44,176 nt of DNA from Halobacteriales archaeon QH_8_64_26 (lineage in GTDB: Archaea > Halobacteriota > Halobacteria > Halobacteriales > Halococcaceae), in contig PXRA01000101.1 of the NCBI GenBank assembly GCA_003021725.1, forward strand, positions 1 through 44,176, given 5' to 3'. The position numbers were made by a program, and so were the translations under genes. The first letter of the stretch is position 1. The number at the start of each line of letters is the position of its first letter. Below are positions 9,091 through 16,891 of this stretch, piece after piece. The notes under the pieces were generated by a model, which was not told the DNA's origin, did not search any database, and saw only the letters and a program-made list of their open reading frames with translations.

Positions 9091-9212
9091 TACCTATACT
9101 ATCACTGCACGGTACTTCACTTTGAGCATCCCGCTCGTTCGGTGCGGTCCGGGCTCGCCAAGCCGGCGTCCCAGAGGCGAAGAGCTAACCCTCTCTCGGT
9201 CGTTCGGCCGCT

Positions 9213-9971
9213 ATGCAGGCGGCGCTTCTCACTATCGGCGACGAACTGTTGGCGGGCGACACTGAGAACACGAACGCGAGTTGGCTCGCTGCCCAGCTCA
9301 CCTCCCGGGGGGTCACCACGAAGCGGGTCCTCGTGATCCCCGACGAGATCGATCTGATCGCCCGGAAAGTCCGCGAGTATTCCGAAGCGTTCGATGCCGT
9401 GATCCTCACCGGCGGGCTCGGGGGCACCCACGACGACGTGACGATGACTGCGGTCGCGCGGGCTTTCGACCGCGAGCTGGTAGTCGACGAACTCGCGCGA
9501 ACCGACGTCGAAGAAACCTTGAAGGGGGTTCGCGAGCGCCTGCCCGATCTCGATATCGACGTCGATGCCCACGCGTCGATCCCGGCGGGCGGCCGGCCGT
9601 TGCTCAACCAAGAGGGACTGGCACCGGGCTGTGTAATCGGGAACGTCTACGTATTCCCGGGGATCCCTCGCGAGATGAAACCCATGTTTGCCTCTGTTGT
9701 CGAGGAGTTCTCGGGAACCACTCGCTCCTGAGTGGTCTATACGACGACGCCGAAAGGGGAATACACGGGACTGCTCACGGAAGCCCGCGATCGCTTCGAC
9801 GTGTCGGTCGGTTCCTATCCGAGCCGGAGCGAGGGCCGGCGACGCAACCGGATCAAACTCCTCGGCGAGGACGAGGATCGCTTGGCGGAGGCCGCGGACT
9901 GGATCGAAGCGCGCGTCGATTCCTACGAGGGCGAAGGATTCGAGGCCAGAGGTCGGTCGACCGATGCCTGA
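9213..9971 (+). pseudogene. CinA-like molybdopterin-binding domain protein interrupted by in-frame TGA
   Basis: The frame from ATG 9213 gives a MoCF/CinA-type domain: LLTIGDELLAGDTENTN at the start, LTGGLGGTHDDVT near residue 70, and NVYVFPGIPREMKP near 145. After 172 residues it meets TGA at 9729-9731. The same frame continues without a break for 79 more codons (VVYTTTPKGEYTG to the stop at 9971), as expected for the C-terminal third of archaeal members of about 250 residues. A GTG follows the TGA directly, so restart is conceivable. It could be a nonsense mutation, a sequencing error or a split gene. A TATA-like GCTAACCC lies 27 bases before ATG 9213. Confidence 0.75.
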
Positions 9972-10042
9972 CTCGGTACCGAGAAAGTGGGGGTGTATCG
10001 AGTATCGAACACCGAAGGGGACGCGTTCGGCGCCTTCCGTCC

Positions 10043-11239
10043 TCAGCGCGGGCTTTCCTCGGGGTCCGGGCGGCGCGGCGTGCCGGTCGAGAGTTCGTTT
10101 TGTCCCTGCGTGCCGCTCGATTGGATGATGTTGAGCGCGGTCATGAGGTCGGTTCGGGAGATCAGCCCGGCGAAAGCACCCTCGGCGTCGATCACCGGCA
10201 AGCGGCCGACCCCCGCCGACTGCATCGCGTTCATGGCCGTTATCGCCTCCGAGGACGCTCCGATGGTCGCAACTTCGGCGGTCATCACCTCCCTAACGCG
10301 GTAGGCGTCGCGCTCGATCTCACGTATCTCGCGGGCGTCCGAGAGCGTGACGACGCCGACGATCTCGCCCTCGTCGAGCACCGGATAGCCCGTGTGGCGC
10401 TCGCAGAACATCCGGTCGAGCAACTCGGCGACGCTCGTCTCCGGCGTCACTGCATGTACCTCGGCCGCGGGCGTCATGATGTCCCGAACCCGAACGCCCT
10501 CGAAGGCCGCCTTCATCGTGGTCTGCCGGGTTTCGGAGGCTGCCCCGACGTAGATGAAGAAAGCGATCGCTATCCAGAAGACATTGAAGCTCAGCAGGCC
10601 GACAAGCCCCAGGACTATCGCGAAGAGCTGCCCGACACGCGCGGCGCTCTGGGTAGCCTGGGCGTAAGGACGGGAGCGCGCGAGCAGCGCCCGGAGCACC
10701 CGGCCGCCGTCCATCGGGAACCCTGGCAGCAGGTTGAAGATCGCGAGCGCGACGTTCATCACCGCGAAGTAACCGAAGAGGAACCTAGCGGCACTGAACT
10801 GCCCGGCCGGGATGGCGAGGAACGCACCGTAGGAGAGCGCGCCCAGCGCGATGCTCACTGCGGGGCCGGCGATCGCAACGGCGAACTCCTCTTTCCACTC
10901 CTCCGGCATCTCGGCGAGCTGAGCGATTCCCCCGAGGAACCAGAGGGTGATCGACTCGATGGCGACCCCGAAGCGCAATGCGACGAGCGAGTGGCCGAGC
11001 TCGTGGAGTACAACGGCGGCGAACAAACCGATCGCGGCGACGGCACCGAGCACATACGGCATCGAGCCGGCGGTGAGTGCGGCGACGTCCAAGTTCGCGC
11101 CGAGAAACGAGTTGAACGCCTCGACGTACCGGCTGACCTCCGTGCCGATAAGCCAGGCGAGCAAGGGCAACACCAATAGGAAGGTCAGATCGACCCTGAT
11201 GGGGATGCCGAAGGCGCTGCCGACCGTGAAGCTGCGCAT
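10043..11239 (-). CDS. Site-2 protease family (M50) membrane metalloprotease with paired CBS domains
   Basis: 398 residues. HELGH at 79-83 provides two zinc ligands and the catalytic Glu. NLLPGFPMDGGR, with Asp177, provides the third ligand. About six hydrophobic segments occupy residues 15-215. Two CBS repeats follow (about 225-370: VRDIMTPAAEVHAV and VREVMTAEVATI), which in this family sense nucleotides and control the peptidase. It would cut substrates within the membrane; the targets are unknown. CTTAAG at 11263-11268 lies 27 bases before the start. It is convergent with the broken CinA-like gene. Confidence 0.92.
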   Translation of the reverse strand: MRSFTVGSAFGIPIRVDLTFLLVLPLLAWLIGTEVSRYVEAFNSFLGANLDVAALTAGSMPYVLGAVAAIGLFAAVVLHELGHSLVALRFGVAIESITLWFLGGIAQLAEMPEEWKEEFAVAIAGPAVSIALGALSYGAFLAIPAGQFSAARFLFGYFAVMNVALAIFNLLPGFPMDGGRVLRALLARSRPYAQATQSAARVGQLFAIVLGLVGLLSFNVFWIAIAFFIYVGAASETRQTTMKAAFEGVRVRDIMTPAAEVHAVTPETSVAELLDRMFCERHTGYPVLDEGEIVGVVTLSDAREIREIERDAYRVREVMTAEVATIGASSEAITAMNAMQSAGVGRLPVIDAEGAFAGLISRTDLMTALNIIQSSGTQGQNELSTGTPRRPDPEESPR

Positions 11240-11389
11240 ATAATCGATAGACGATCTGTCCTCTTAAGCCCGTTCCCGGGTCGATCCGCGTCGGCTCGTC
11301 TCCCCTGGTCGGCGGGTCACGGTTCGATCATCCATCGCGGCCGGTTCGCCGCGCGAACGTCTTTGTGGGCGGAGCTTCCCTATCGGAAC

Positions 11390-11830
11390 ATGACACGCCG
11401 CGACGACGGCTCGGACGCTACCGACAGTGAGGGGACGACCGGGACGAACACGTCCGATCCGGTGATCAGGAACGCCGAGGCGGTGAACTACGAGGCCGTT
11501 GACGCGGCTGATGGGCTCCGGAAGGGCCTGCTGATCGGTTCCGAGCACGGTGCCCCTGGCTTCGCGCTGCGGCGTTTCACCCTCGACCCGGGCGCGACGG
11601 TCCCGAAACATACCAACGAGATCGGACACGAGCAGTACGTTCTGGCCGGCGAGTACGTCGTCGGCATCGGCGAGGAGGAACACACCCTTGAGGCCGGCGA
11701 TTCGTTACTGATCCCCGCCGGTACCGTCCACTGGTATCGTAACGACTCGGAGCGCCAGGGGGCCTTTCTCTGTGCGGTCCCGAACGGCGACGACGAAATC
11801 GAACTCCTGAAATCGACGCCGAGCGAGTAG
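11390..11830 (+). CDS. Cupin-domain protein
   Basis: 146 residues from MTRRDDG. A disordered acidic N-terminus of about 30 residues precedes a single cupin barrel. PGATVPKHTNEIGHEQYVL supplies the metal-binding His/His/Glu pattern, and IPAGTVHWYRN the second motif. Single-domain cupins range from sugar-binding sensors to small dioxygenases, so no reaction can be named. An in-frame GTG at 11363 is a less likely start. Confidence 0.88.
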   Translation: MTRRDDGSDATDSEGTTGTNTSDPVIRNAEAVNYEAVDAADGLRKGLLIGSEHGAPGFALRRFTLDPGATVPKHTNEIGHEQYVLAGEYVVGIGEEEHTLEAGDSLLIPAGTVHWYRNDSERQGAFLCAVPNGDDEIELLKSTPSE

Positions 11831-11884
11831 CCCAGTCGGTCAAGCGATCCGGCCGCGTCGACAGGGGCGACGACGCGAGCGGCC

Positions 11885-12106
11885 TCAGTGCTCGCCCCGA
11901 AGGCGGATTTCCTCCGCTTCGATCGAATCGATCGCGTCCGTGCCGAGCGCGTAGGTACCCTCGTCGGTCTTCCCCCAGTTCACCTCGACGCCGTCGTCCA
12001 GTGCCACGTACAGCGTCTCGCCGTCGACGCCGTTTACATGACCGAGCGGTCGATCGTTGGCTGCGACGACGCGTTTGCCCTCGTCCTCGCCCGTGAGGTC
12101 GGTCAT
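11885..12106 (-). CDS. PRC-barrel-like small protein
   Basis: 73 residues from MTDLTGEDEGKRVV. The sequence GKRVVAANDRPLGHVNGVDG followed by TLYVAL resembles the beta-barrel start of PRC-barrel proteins, common as small stand-alone genes in haloarchaea. The frame is open further upstream to 12232, but that extension is Arg/Pro-rich and unlike haloarchaeal protein. ATG 12106 has a TATA-like CGTATTCGG about 27 bases upstream. The role is unknown; PRC barrels are linked to RNA maturation and cell division in archaea. Confidence 0.75.
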   Translation of the reverse strand: MTDLTGEDEGKRVVAANDRPLGHVNGVDGETLYVALDDGVEVNWGKTDEGTYALGTDAIDSIEAEEIRLRGEH

Positions 12107-12315
12107 ATCACCGCTTGTTCGTCTCGCCGAATACGTCTGTCGCCTGCGGATTCCAGCTACTGATCCCGGCTGTGGATCACGCGATCTCGCTCTCCTCGGC
12201 GGCGTCGGTCCACTCGCCTCGGTTAGGTCCATACGGCGAGAAAGCTTTGGGCCCCCCGGTTAACTGGCAGGCACAACTGGTTAGTGCCCGCCACGCCTGC
12301 ATCCAGAGGAGACCG

Positions 12316-12633
12316 ATGCCCGATACGAACGACAGGGAGATGGGAGTCGAACTGGGCGATCTGAACGACGACCTCGAAGCACACGACTATCCGGCCTCCT
12401 CCGAGGAACTGATCGAGGAGTACGGCGATCGCGAACTCGACCTGCCGAAGGGCTCGAAGAGCTTCGACGAGGTCATGGAGCCGGTCAGCGAGAAGACCTA
12501 CGAGGAGGCAGACGGGGTCAGACAGGACATCTTTAATTTCGTCGGCAGCGACGCGGTCGGCCGCGAGAACTACAGCGACCGCGGTGCCGCCGCCGACGAG
12601 GTCGAAGGCGAGGAGGAACCGGAGTCGCTGTAG
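12316..12633 (+). CDS. DUF5789 family protein
   Basis: 105 very acidic residues from MPDTNDRE. ELGDLNDDLEAHDYPASSEE, with ELIEEYGDRELDL and the tail NFVGSDAVGRENYSDRG, match the haloarchaeal DUF5789 family as I know it. GAGGAG lies just before the ATG and decides the start; longer upstream reading is hydrophobic and non-halophilic in character. The function is unknown. Confidence 0.8.
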   Translation: MPDTNDREMGVELGDLNDDLEAHDYPASSEELIEEYGDRELDLPKGSKSFDEVMEPVSEKTYEEADGVRQDIFNFVGSDAVGRENYSDRGAAADEVEGEEEPESL

Positions 12634-12798
12634 CCGGACGAGCCAAACGGCGTACCGATCGCCGGCCGCCGATCGAGTTCTTTAGTACTCCGCGTCGTAG
12701 TGACCCATCAATACGGCAGCACACGGCGAGTCGGAGCCGGGCGCTTCGCGCTTCATACTGTTTCACACCGGAGTCGAGCAGCGAGTTCCCGATTGGTT

Positions 12799-14775
12799 TC
12801 AGTCGTCGTCGGCCCCGGCTTCGACTTCTATTTCACCTTCTCCCTCCGCGCTCGCGTCCGTCCGCGCCCCGCGCTGGGTCGCGCGTTCGACGAACTCCTC
12901 GGGGAGTTCGTCGATCTCGCCGGCCTGAACCGCCCAGAGGTTCGCATACAGCCCCTCGGCACCGAGCAACTCGGCGTGGGTGCCGCGTTCGACCACGCGG
13001 CCGTCCTCGAGGACGACGATCGTATTGGCGTCTTTGATCGTCGAGAGCCGGTGGGCGATCGCAAAGGTGGTTCGGTTCTCGGTGAGCCGGTCGATGCTGC
13101 GCTGGATGAGCATCTCCGTCTCGGTATCCACGTCACTCGTCGCTTCGTCGAGGACGAGGATCTCGGGGTCCTGGAGTATCGCCCGGGCGATGGCGATGCG
13201 TTGGCGCTGGCCCCCCGAGAGCTTGACGCCGCGTTCGCCGACCATCGTGTCGTAGCCATCGGGGAGATTGGAGATGAACTCGTGAGCTTCCGCGGCTCGG
13301 GCAGCCTCGACGATCGCCTCCTCCTCGGCGTCGAAGGTGCCATACGCGATGTTTTCCTTCACAGTGCCGTAAAACAGGAAGGTGTCCTGGCCGACGTAGC
13401 CGATCTGTCGTCGGAGGCTTCGCAGCGTGACGCCCCGGAGGTCCTGGCCGTCTACCCTGATCGCCCCTTCGTCGACGTCGTACATCCGCAAGAGGAGTTT
13501 CAATACGGTGGATTTCCCCGCGCCGGTCGGACCGACCAAGGCGATCGTCTCCCCTCCCTCGACGGTAAAGGAGACGTCCTCGACGGTCGGGTCCTCGTCG
13601 CCGCCCTGCTCGGCGTCGTACCCGAAGGTGACGTCCTCGTACTCGACGCGGCCCTCGCTCACACCCAGATCGGTCGCGGCGTCGTTCTCCGCTAAGCGAT
13701 TGGGCTGGTCCATCAGCCCGAAGATGCGTTCGGAGGATGCCCGGGCACGCTGGTACATGTTGATGATCTGGCCGAACTGGGCCATCGGCCAGATGAACCG
13801 CTGGGTATAGAGGACGAAGGTGACGAACGCGCCGGCTTTGAGCGTGCCTCGGAGCGGACCGGGACCCGTACCCGTAAGCACCCAGAGGCCGCCGACGAGG
13901 AAGGTAAGCACGAACCCGACGCCCGAGATCACCCGCAGGGCCGGAAAGAACTTGATCCGGGTGCCGATGGCGTCCCAGTTTGCGTCGAAGTAGTCCAAGG
14001 AGACGTCGTCGACCCGGTCGGACTCGTAGTCCTCGGTGTTCGTCGATTTGATGACGTGAATGCCACCCAGGTTGTTCTCCAGCCGGGAGTTGACCTGGCC
14101 GACCGAGGAGCGGACCTCGGCGTATTTCGGCTGGATAATCTTGACGAACCGATAGGTGAAGAGCACGATCAGCGGGATCGGGATCAGCGCGATGAGTGCG
14201 AGTTGCCAGTTCAGAACGAGCATGATCGCCGCGATCCCGATGACCATCGCCCCGAGCCGGAACAGCGAGTTCATTCCGTCGTTCAGGAACCGTTCGAGCC
14301 GATTGACGTCGTTCGAGAGAATGGACATCATCTCGCCGGTCTGCTTATCGGCGAAGAAATCCATGTTCAGGCGCTGCATCTGGTCGTAGGCGTCGGTTCG
14401 GACGGAGTGTTGGACGTTCTGTGCGAAGGAGTTCCAGCCCCAGTTCCGCCCGTAATGGAAGGCCGCGCCGCCGAAGAAAGCGACCCCGATCAGAGTAACT
14501 GTGAACCAGAACTGGCCCGTCTGGGTCGCCGGGATCGCCCAGTCGGGCGCGAACGCGAGGAATGGCTTCGAATCGAAGAAGATCGCGTCGATGGCGATGC
14601 CGAGCAACAGCGGGGGCAGCAGATCGAGCCCGCGGGCGAAGACACTGGCAAAGAGACCGACCGCGAACTGCGCGGCGTTCTCGCGGCCGTACTCGGCGAA
14701 CAAGCGCCGCATCGGGTTCTCGGCCCGCCGGCGTTGATCCTCGAAGGGATCGTCGTCTTCCGGAGCAATACCCAT
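12799..14775 (-). CDS. ABC transporter, fused permease and ATPase (exporter type)
   Basis: 658 residues from MGIAPEDDDPFED. The N-terminal half (about 35-350) holds six membrane helices of the ABC exporter fold. The ATPase half has Walker A GPTGAGKST near 416, signature LSGGQRQR near 517, Walker B ILVLDEATSD near 540 and the switch His in AHRLST. It probably works as a dimer at the membrane; lipids, drugs or peptides are possible cargo. The open frame runs upstream to 15138, but that part is Arg/Ser-rich and overlaps the DUF192 gene in another frame, so ATG 14775 is used. A TATA-like TTTTGAAC lies 26 bases upstream. Confidence 0.92.
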   Translation of the reverse strand: MGIAPEDDDPFEDQRRRAENPMRRLFAEYGRENAAQFAVGLFASVFARGLDLLPPLLLGIAIDAIFFDSKPFLAFAPDWAIPATQTGQFWFTVTLIGVAFFGGAAFHYGRNWGWNSFAQNVQHSVRTDAYDQMQRLNMDFFADKQTGEMMSILSNDVNRLERFLNDGMNSLFRLGAMVIGIAAIMLVLNWQLALIALIPIPLIVLFTYRFVKIIQPKYAEVRSSVGQVNSRLENNLGGIHVIKSTNTEDYESDRVDDVSLDYFDANWDAIGTRIKFFPALRVISGVGFVLTFLVGGLWVLTGTGPGPLRGTLKAGAFVTFVLYTQRFIWPMAQFGQIINMYQRARASSERIFGLMDQPNRLAENDAATDLGVSEGRVEYEDVTFGYDAEQGGDEDPTVEDVSFTVEGGETIALVGPTGAGKSTVLKLLLRMYDVDEGAIRVDGQDLRGVTLRSLRRQIGYVGQDTFLFYGTVKENIAYGTFDAEEEAIVEAARAAEAHEFISNLPDGYDTMVGERGVKLSGGQRQRIAIARAILQDPEILVLDEATSDVDTETEMLIQRSIDRLTENRTTFAIAHRLSTIKDANTIVVLEDGRVVERGTHAELLGAEGLYANLWAVQAGEIDELPEEFVERATQRGARTDASAEGEGEIEVEAGADDD

Positions 14776-14941
14776 TGCTACAGATAGGTCAAGCGCGTTC
14801 AAAAGGGTTTCAGTCGACCTACGGGAGTCCGCTACCGCCGGTCGATCGGCCGGAACCACGCGGGGCGAGTCACCGGTCGGCCCCGCTTTCCCCCCTCGGC
14901 GCAGCGGGATGGAAGCTGGACGCGAGTCGGGACTGGACGCT

Positions 14942-15484
14942 TCAGCGGTTCGCCGCCGACTCGTTTCCTTCCCGATCGACGACGATCCGGTCGCCCTCGG
15001 TGACGTTTCGTGCGGCCATCCACCCGCGGGGGACTTCGAGGATCCACTTCGCGCTGCCCGAGCGCTGGATGTCGTTGCCGTCCTCGTTCGGGCCGGGGGC
15101 CGGGGCCTGGGCGACCCTATTGATCCGCCCATCGGCACCGATAAAGACGATATCGAGGGGATAGTTCATCTCGCGCATCACGAACGTTCGGCGCTCCTCC
15201 TGGTCGTAGACGAACAGCATGCCGGTGCCGTTCCGAAGCGTTGGGGTATCGCTGAGGCCGGTGTATTGCTCCTCGTAGCTCTCCGCGATCTTGACGTCTG
15301 CCGTCGCGAGGGTGCGGTTGGTCTCCTGATCGTTGATATCGACGGTCGCGTTCCCGTAGTCGCTCCAGTCGGGTTCCATGATGACCAGCCCCATAAGCGA
15401 GGGGAACGTACTCAGGAGGACGAGAACGGCGAGCCCGAAGGCCGTAAGCGCGAACAGACCACTGAGTACGCGCCGCCGATCCAT
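14942..15484 (-). CDS. Membrane-anchored DUF192 protein
   Basis: 180 residues. An N-terminal Arg-rich start and hydrophobic segment (about 5-37) suggest an anchor, with the rest outside the cell. The DUF192 core is clear: YTGLSDTPTLRNGTGMLFVY, FVMREMNYPLDIVFI, and the late WILEVPRGWMAARNV. Two or three Asn-x-Ser/Thr sites fit an exposed domain. GTG 15499 is an alternative start, but ATG 15484 has a TATA-like GCTTAGGCG 27 bases upstream. The family function is unknown. Confidence 0.88.
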   Translation of the reverse strand: MDRRRVLSGLFALTAFGLAVLVLLSTFPSLMGLVIMEPDWSDYGNATVDINDQETNRTLATADVKIAESYEEQYTGLSDTPTLRNGTGMLFVYDQEERRTFVMREMNYPLDIVFIGADGRINRVAQAPAPGPNEDGNDIQRSGSAKWILEVPRGWMAARNVTEGDRIVVDREGNESAANR

Positions 15485-15605
15485 GAGTCGAGCACGCACG
15501 GCGAACGCCTAAGCGTTCCGGACGACCCGCCTGCTCGGCGCTGCCGGAAGGATCGCTGGTCTGAGACGAAAACTGTATTCGTTCTCACGTCGTTGTTCGG
15601 TTGTC

Positions 15606-15679
15606 GGGTTCGTGGTCTAGATGGTTATGACGCGGCCTTTACAAGGCCGAGATCGGTGGTTCGAATCCGCCCGAACCCA
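15606..15679 (+). tRNA. tRNA-Val (anticodon TAC)
   Basis: The full cloverleaf can be drawn. The acceptor GGGTTCG pairs with CGAACCC. The D-arm is GTCTAGATGGTTATGAC. The anticodon stem CGGCC/GGCCG carries loop TTTACAA. The T-arm is GGTGG/CCGCC with loop TTCGAAT, and the discriminator is A. CCA is not encoded. A TATA-like TGTATT lies about 30 bases upstream. Confidence 0.95.
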
Positions 15680-15680
15680 T

Positions 15681-15740
15681 GCACCTTTTGCGCTGCGCTC
15701 GGCTGCTTCGCAGCCTCTCTCGGCAAAATCTGCACCAAAA
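15681..15740 (+). repeat. Dispersed hairpin element, copy 1
   Basis: It begins GCACCTTTTGC one base after tRNA-Val and ends GCAAAATCTGCACCAAAA. The inner bases TTTTGC and GCAAAA are inverted repeats, and GGCTGC/GCAGCC forms an inner hairpin. The same ends recur at 32982-33060 and, inverted, at 33521-33572. Here it could act as the tRNA terminator. Confidence 0.6.
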
Positions 15741-16032
15741 TAGCGCGTACTCCTGCCGCTCGCCTTCGGCGAGCGTTAGTCCCTGCGCGCTACCGCTCAG
15801 TCCCGTGGAGTTCGCTCGCGGGTGCAGTGCTCGCGTTTTCAGCCCCGGTTCTCGCAGAAATCCGTCAGACGAGATCTTTGACTCTACACGGACGAAATTC
15901 GATCCGTTCGATGTGTCCCAATTATCGGCGAACGGACAATGGCAGATCGGCGCAGGCAGTCGGCTTATGACCGCTCATGCGGACGTTTCTGGATACGCTT
16001 CGCTTCCGAGATCGGGAGCGAGGAGTTCTCCG
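15741..16032 (+). other. Intergenic stretch, no gene seen
   Basis: Together with copy 1 of the hairpin element this makes about 350 bases between tRNA-Val and the BrkB gene. The frame of the BrkB gene is open through it, but the translation is Cys/Ser/Arg-rich and unlike haloarchaeal protein. It contains short GCTCGCCTTCGGCGAGCG-type palindromes and nothing else I can name. Confidence 0.5.
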
Positions 16033-16860
16033 ATGAGCACGAACACAGGCGGTCCCAGGGGGTTCGGTCGAACGTTCATAGAACAGTTCCAGGAGCGAGA
16101 CGTTACCTTCATCGCGGCGAGCTTGGCGTACTACGCGTTCGTCTCGCTGATTCCACTACTACTGCTCGCGATCGTCATCGCCTCGGCCGTCGGCGGGCAG
16201 GACCTCGCCAATCGGATCACCGCCCAGCTCGGGAGCTCGCTCTCGCCGGCCGTGAGCCAGTTGCTCACCAGCGTCCTCTCCGGCGCACCGGGGGCCGGCG
16301 GGGCCGCACTCGCCGGGATCGTCGCCCTGCTTTGGAGCGCGCTCAAACTCTTTCGGGGGCTTGATGTCGGCTTCGCGAAGGCCTACGACGCGCCCGGTCC
16401 CAATAGCCTCGGCGAGCAGGTCAAAGACGGGCTGATCACCTTCGTCGCGGTGATCGTCGGCCTGGGGGTCGTTATCGCCGTCGGGGCGATCATTTCCGCC
16501 GTCTCGATCCAACTCACGGTCGTGGGCGTCGATCTCTTCGGCCTTTTGATCAGTCTCGTCTCGATTCTCGCGCTCTCGATCGCCCTGTTCCCGCTGTATT
16601 ACTTCCTGCCCGCCGACGACGTCTCGGTCAGCGAAGCGATCCCGGGAGCGGTCTTCGCCGCATTCGGCTGGATAGTCCTCCAGACGGTCTTCCGGATCTA
16701 TGCCACGAATGCGGGCAAATACGCGGCGTATGGTGTCATCGGTGCCGTCCTGCTACTGATCACGATCCTCTATTTCACCGCGCTCATGTTGCTGCTGGGA
16801 GTGCTCTTGAACGGGATCATCGCGGGCCGAATCGGTTCCGGCTCCGGTTCCGAGGCCTGA
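16033..16860 (+). CDS. YihY/BrkB family membrane protein
   Basis: 275 residues with about six membrane helices. LAYYAFVSLIPLLLLAIVIA near residue 33, a later ALWSALKLFRGLDVGFAKAYD-like segment and the closing helices (YFTALMLLLGVLLNG) match the YihY/BrkB (once called ribonuclease BN) family. Function in archaea is unknown; a transporter is often suggested. AGGAG eight bases before ATG 16033 chooses this start over in-frame ATGs upstream. Confidence 0.88.
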   Translation: MSTNTGGPRGFGRTFIEQFQERDVTFIAASLAYYAFVSLIPLLLLAIVIASAVGGQDLANRITAQLGSSLSPAVSQLLTSVLSGAPGAGGAALAGIVALLWSALKLFRGLDVGFAKAYDAPGPNSLGEQVKDGLITFVAVIVGLGVVIAVGAIISAVSIQLTVVGVDLFGLLISLVSILALSIALFPLYYFLPADDVSVSEAIPGAVFAAFGWIVLQTVFRIYATNAGKYAAYGVIGAVLLLITILYFTALMLLLGVLLNGIIAGRIGSGSGSEA

Positions 16861-16891
16861 AATCGGTCGCTCCCGAGCAGCCGAGACCGGT

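Noticed and set aside
9729-9731. TGA as selenocysteine or another recoded amino acid in the CinA-like gene
   Set aside because: Haloarchaea are not known to use selenocysteine, the formate dehydrogenase here has Cys at that site, and the CinA family has no such residue.
12250-12305. RNA-like stem GCAGGC/GCCTGC before the DUF5789 gene
   Set aside because: Only six base pairs with a long loop, not convincing against the high GC background.
14776-15138. Upstream extension of the ABC transporter frame
   Set aside because: Arg/Ser/Pro-rich, not acidic, overlaps the DUF192 gene in another frame; ATG 14775 has a TATA-like box at the right distance.
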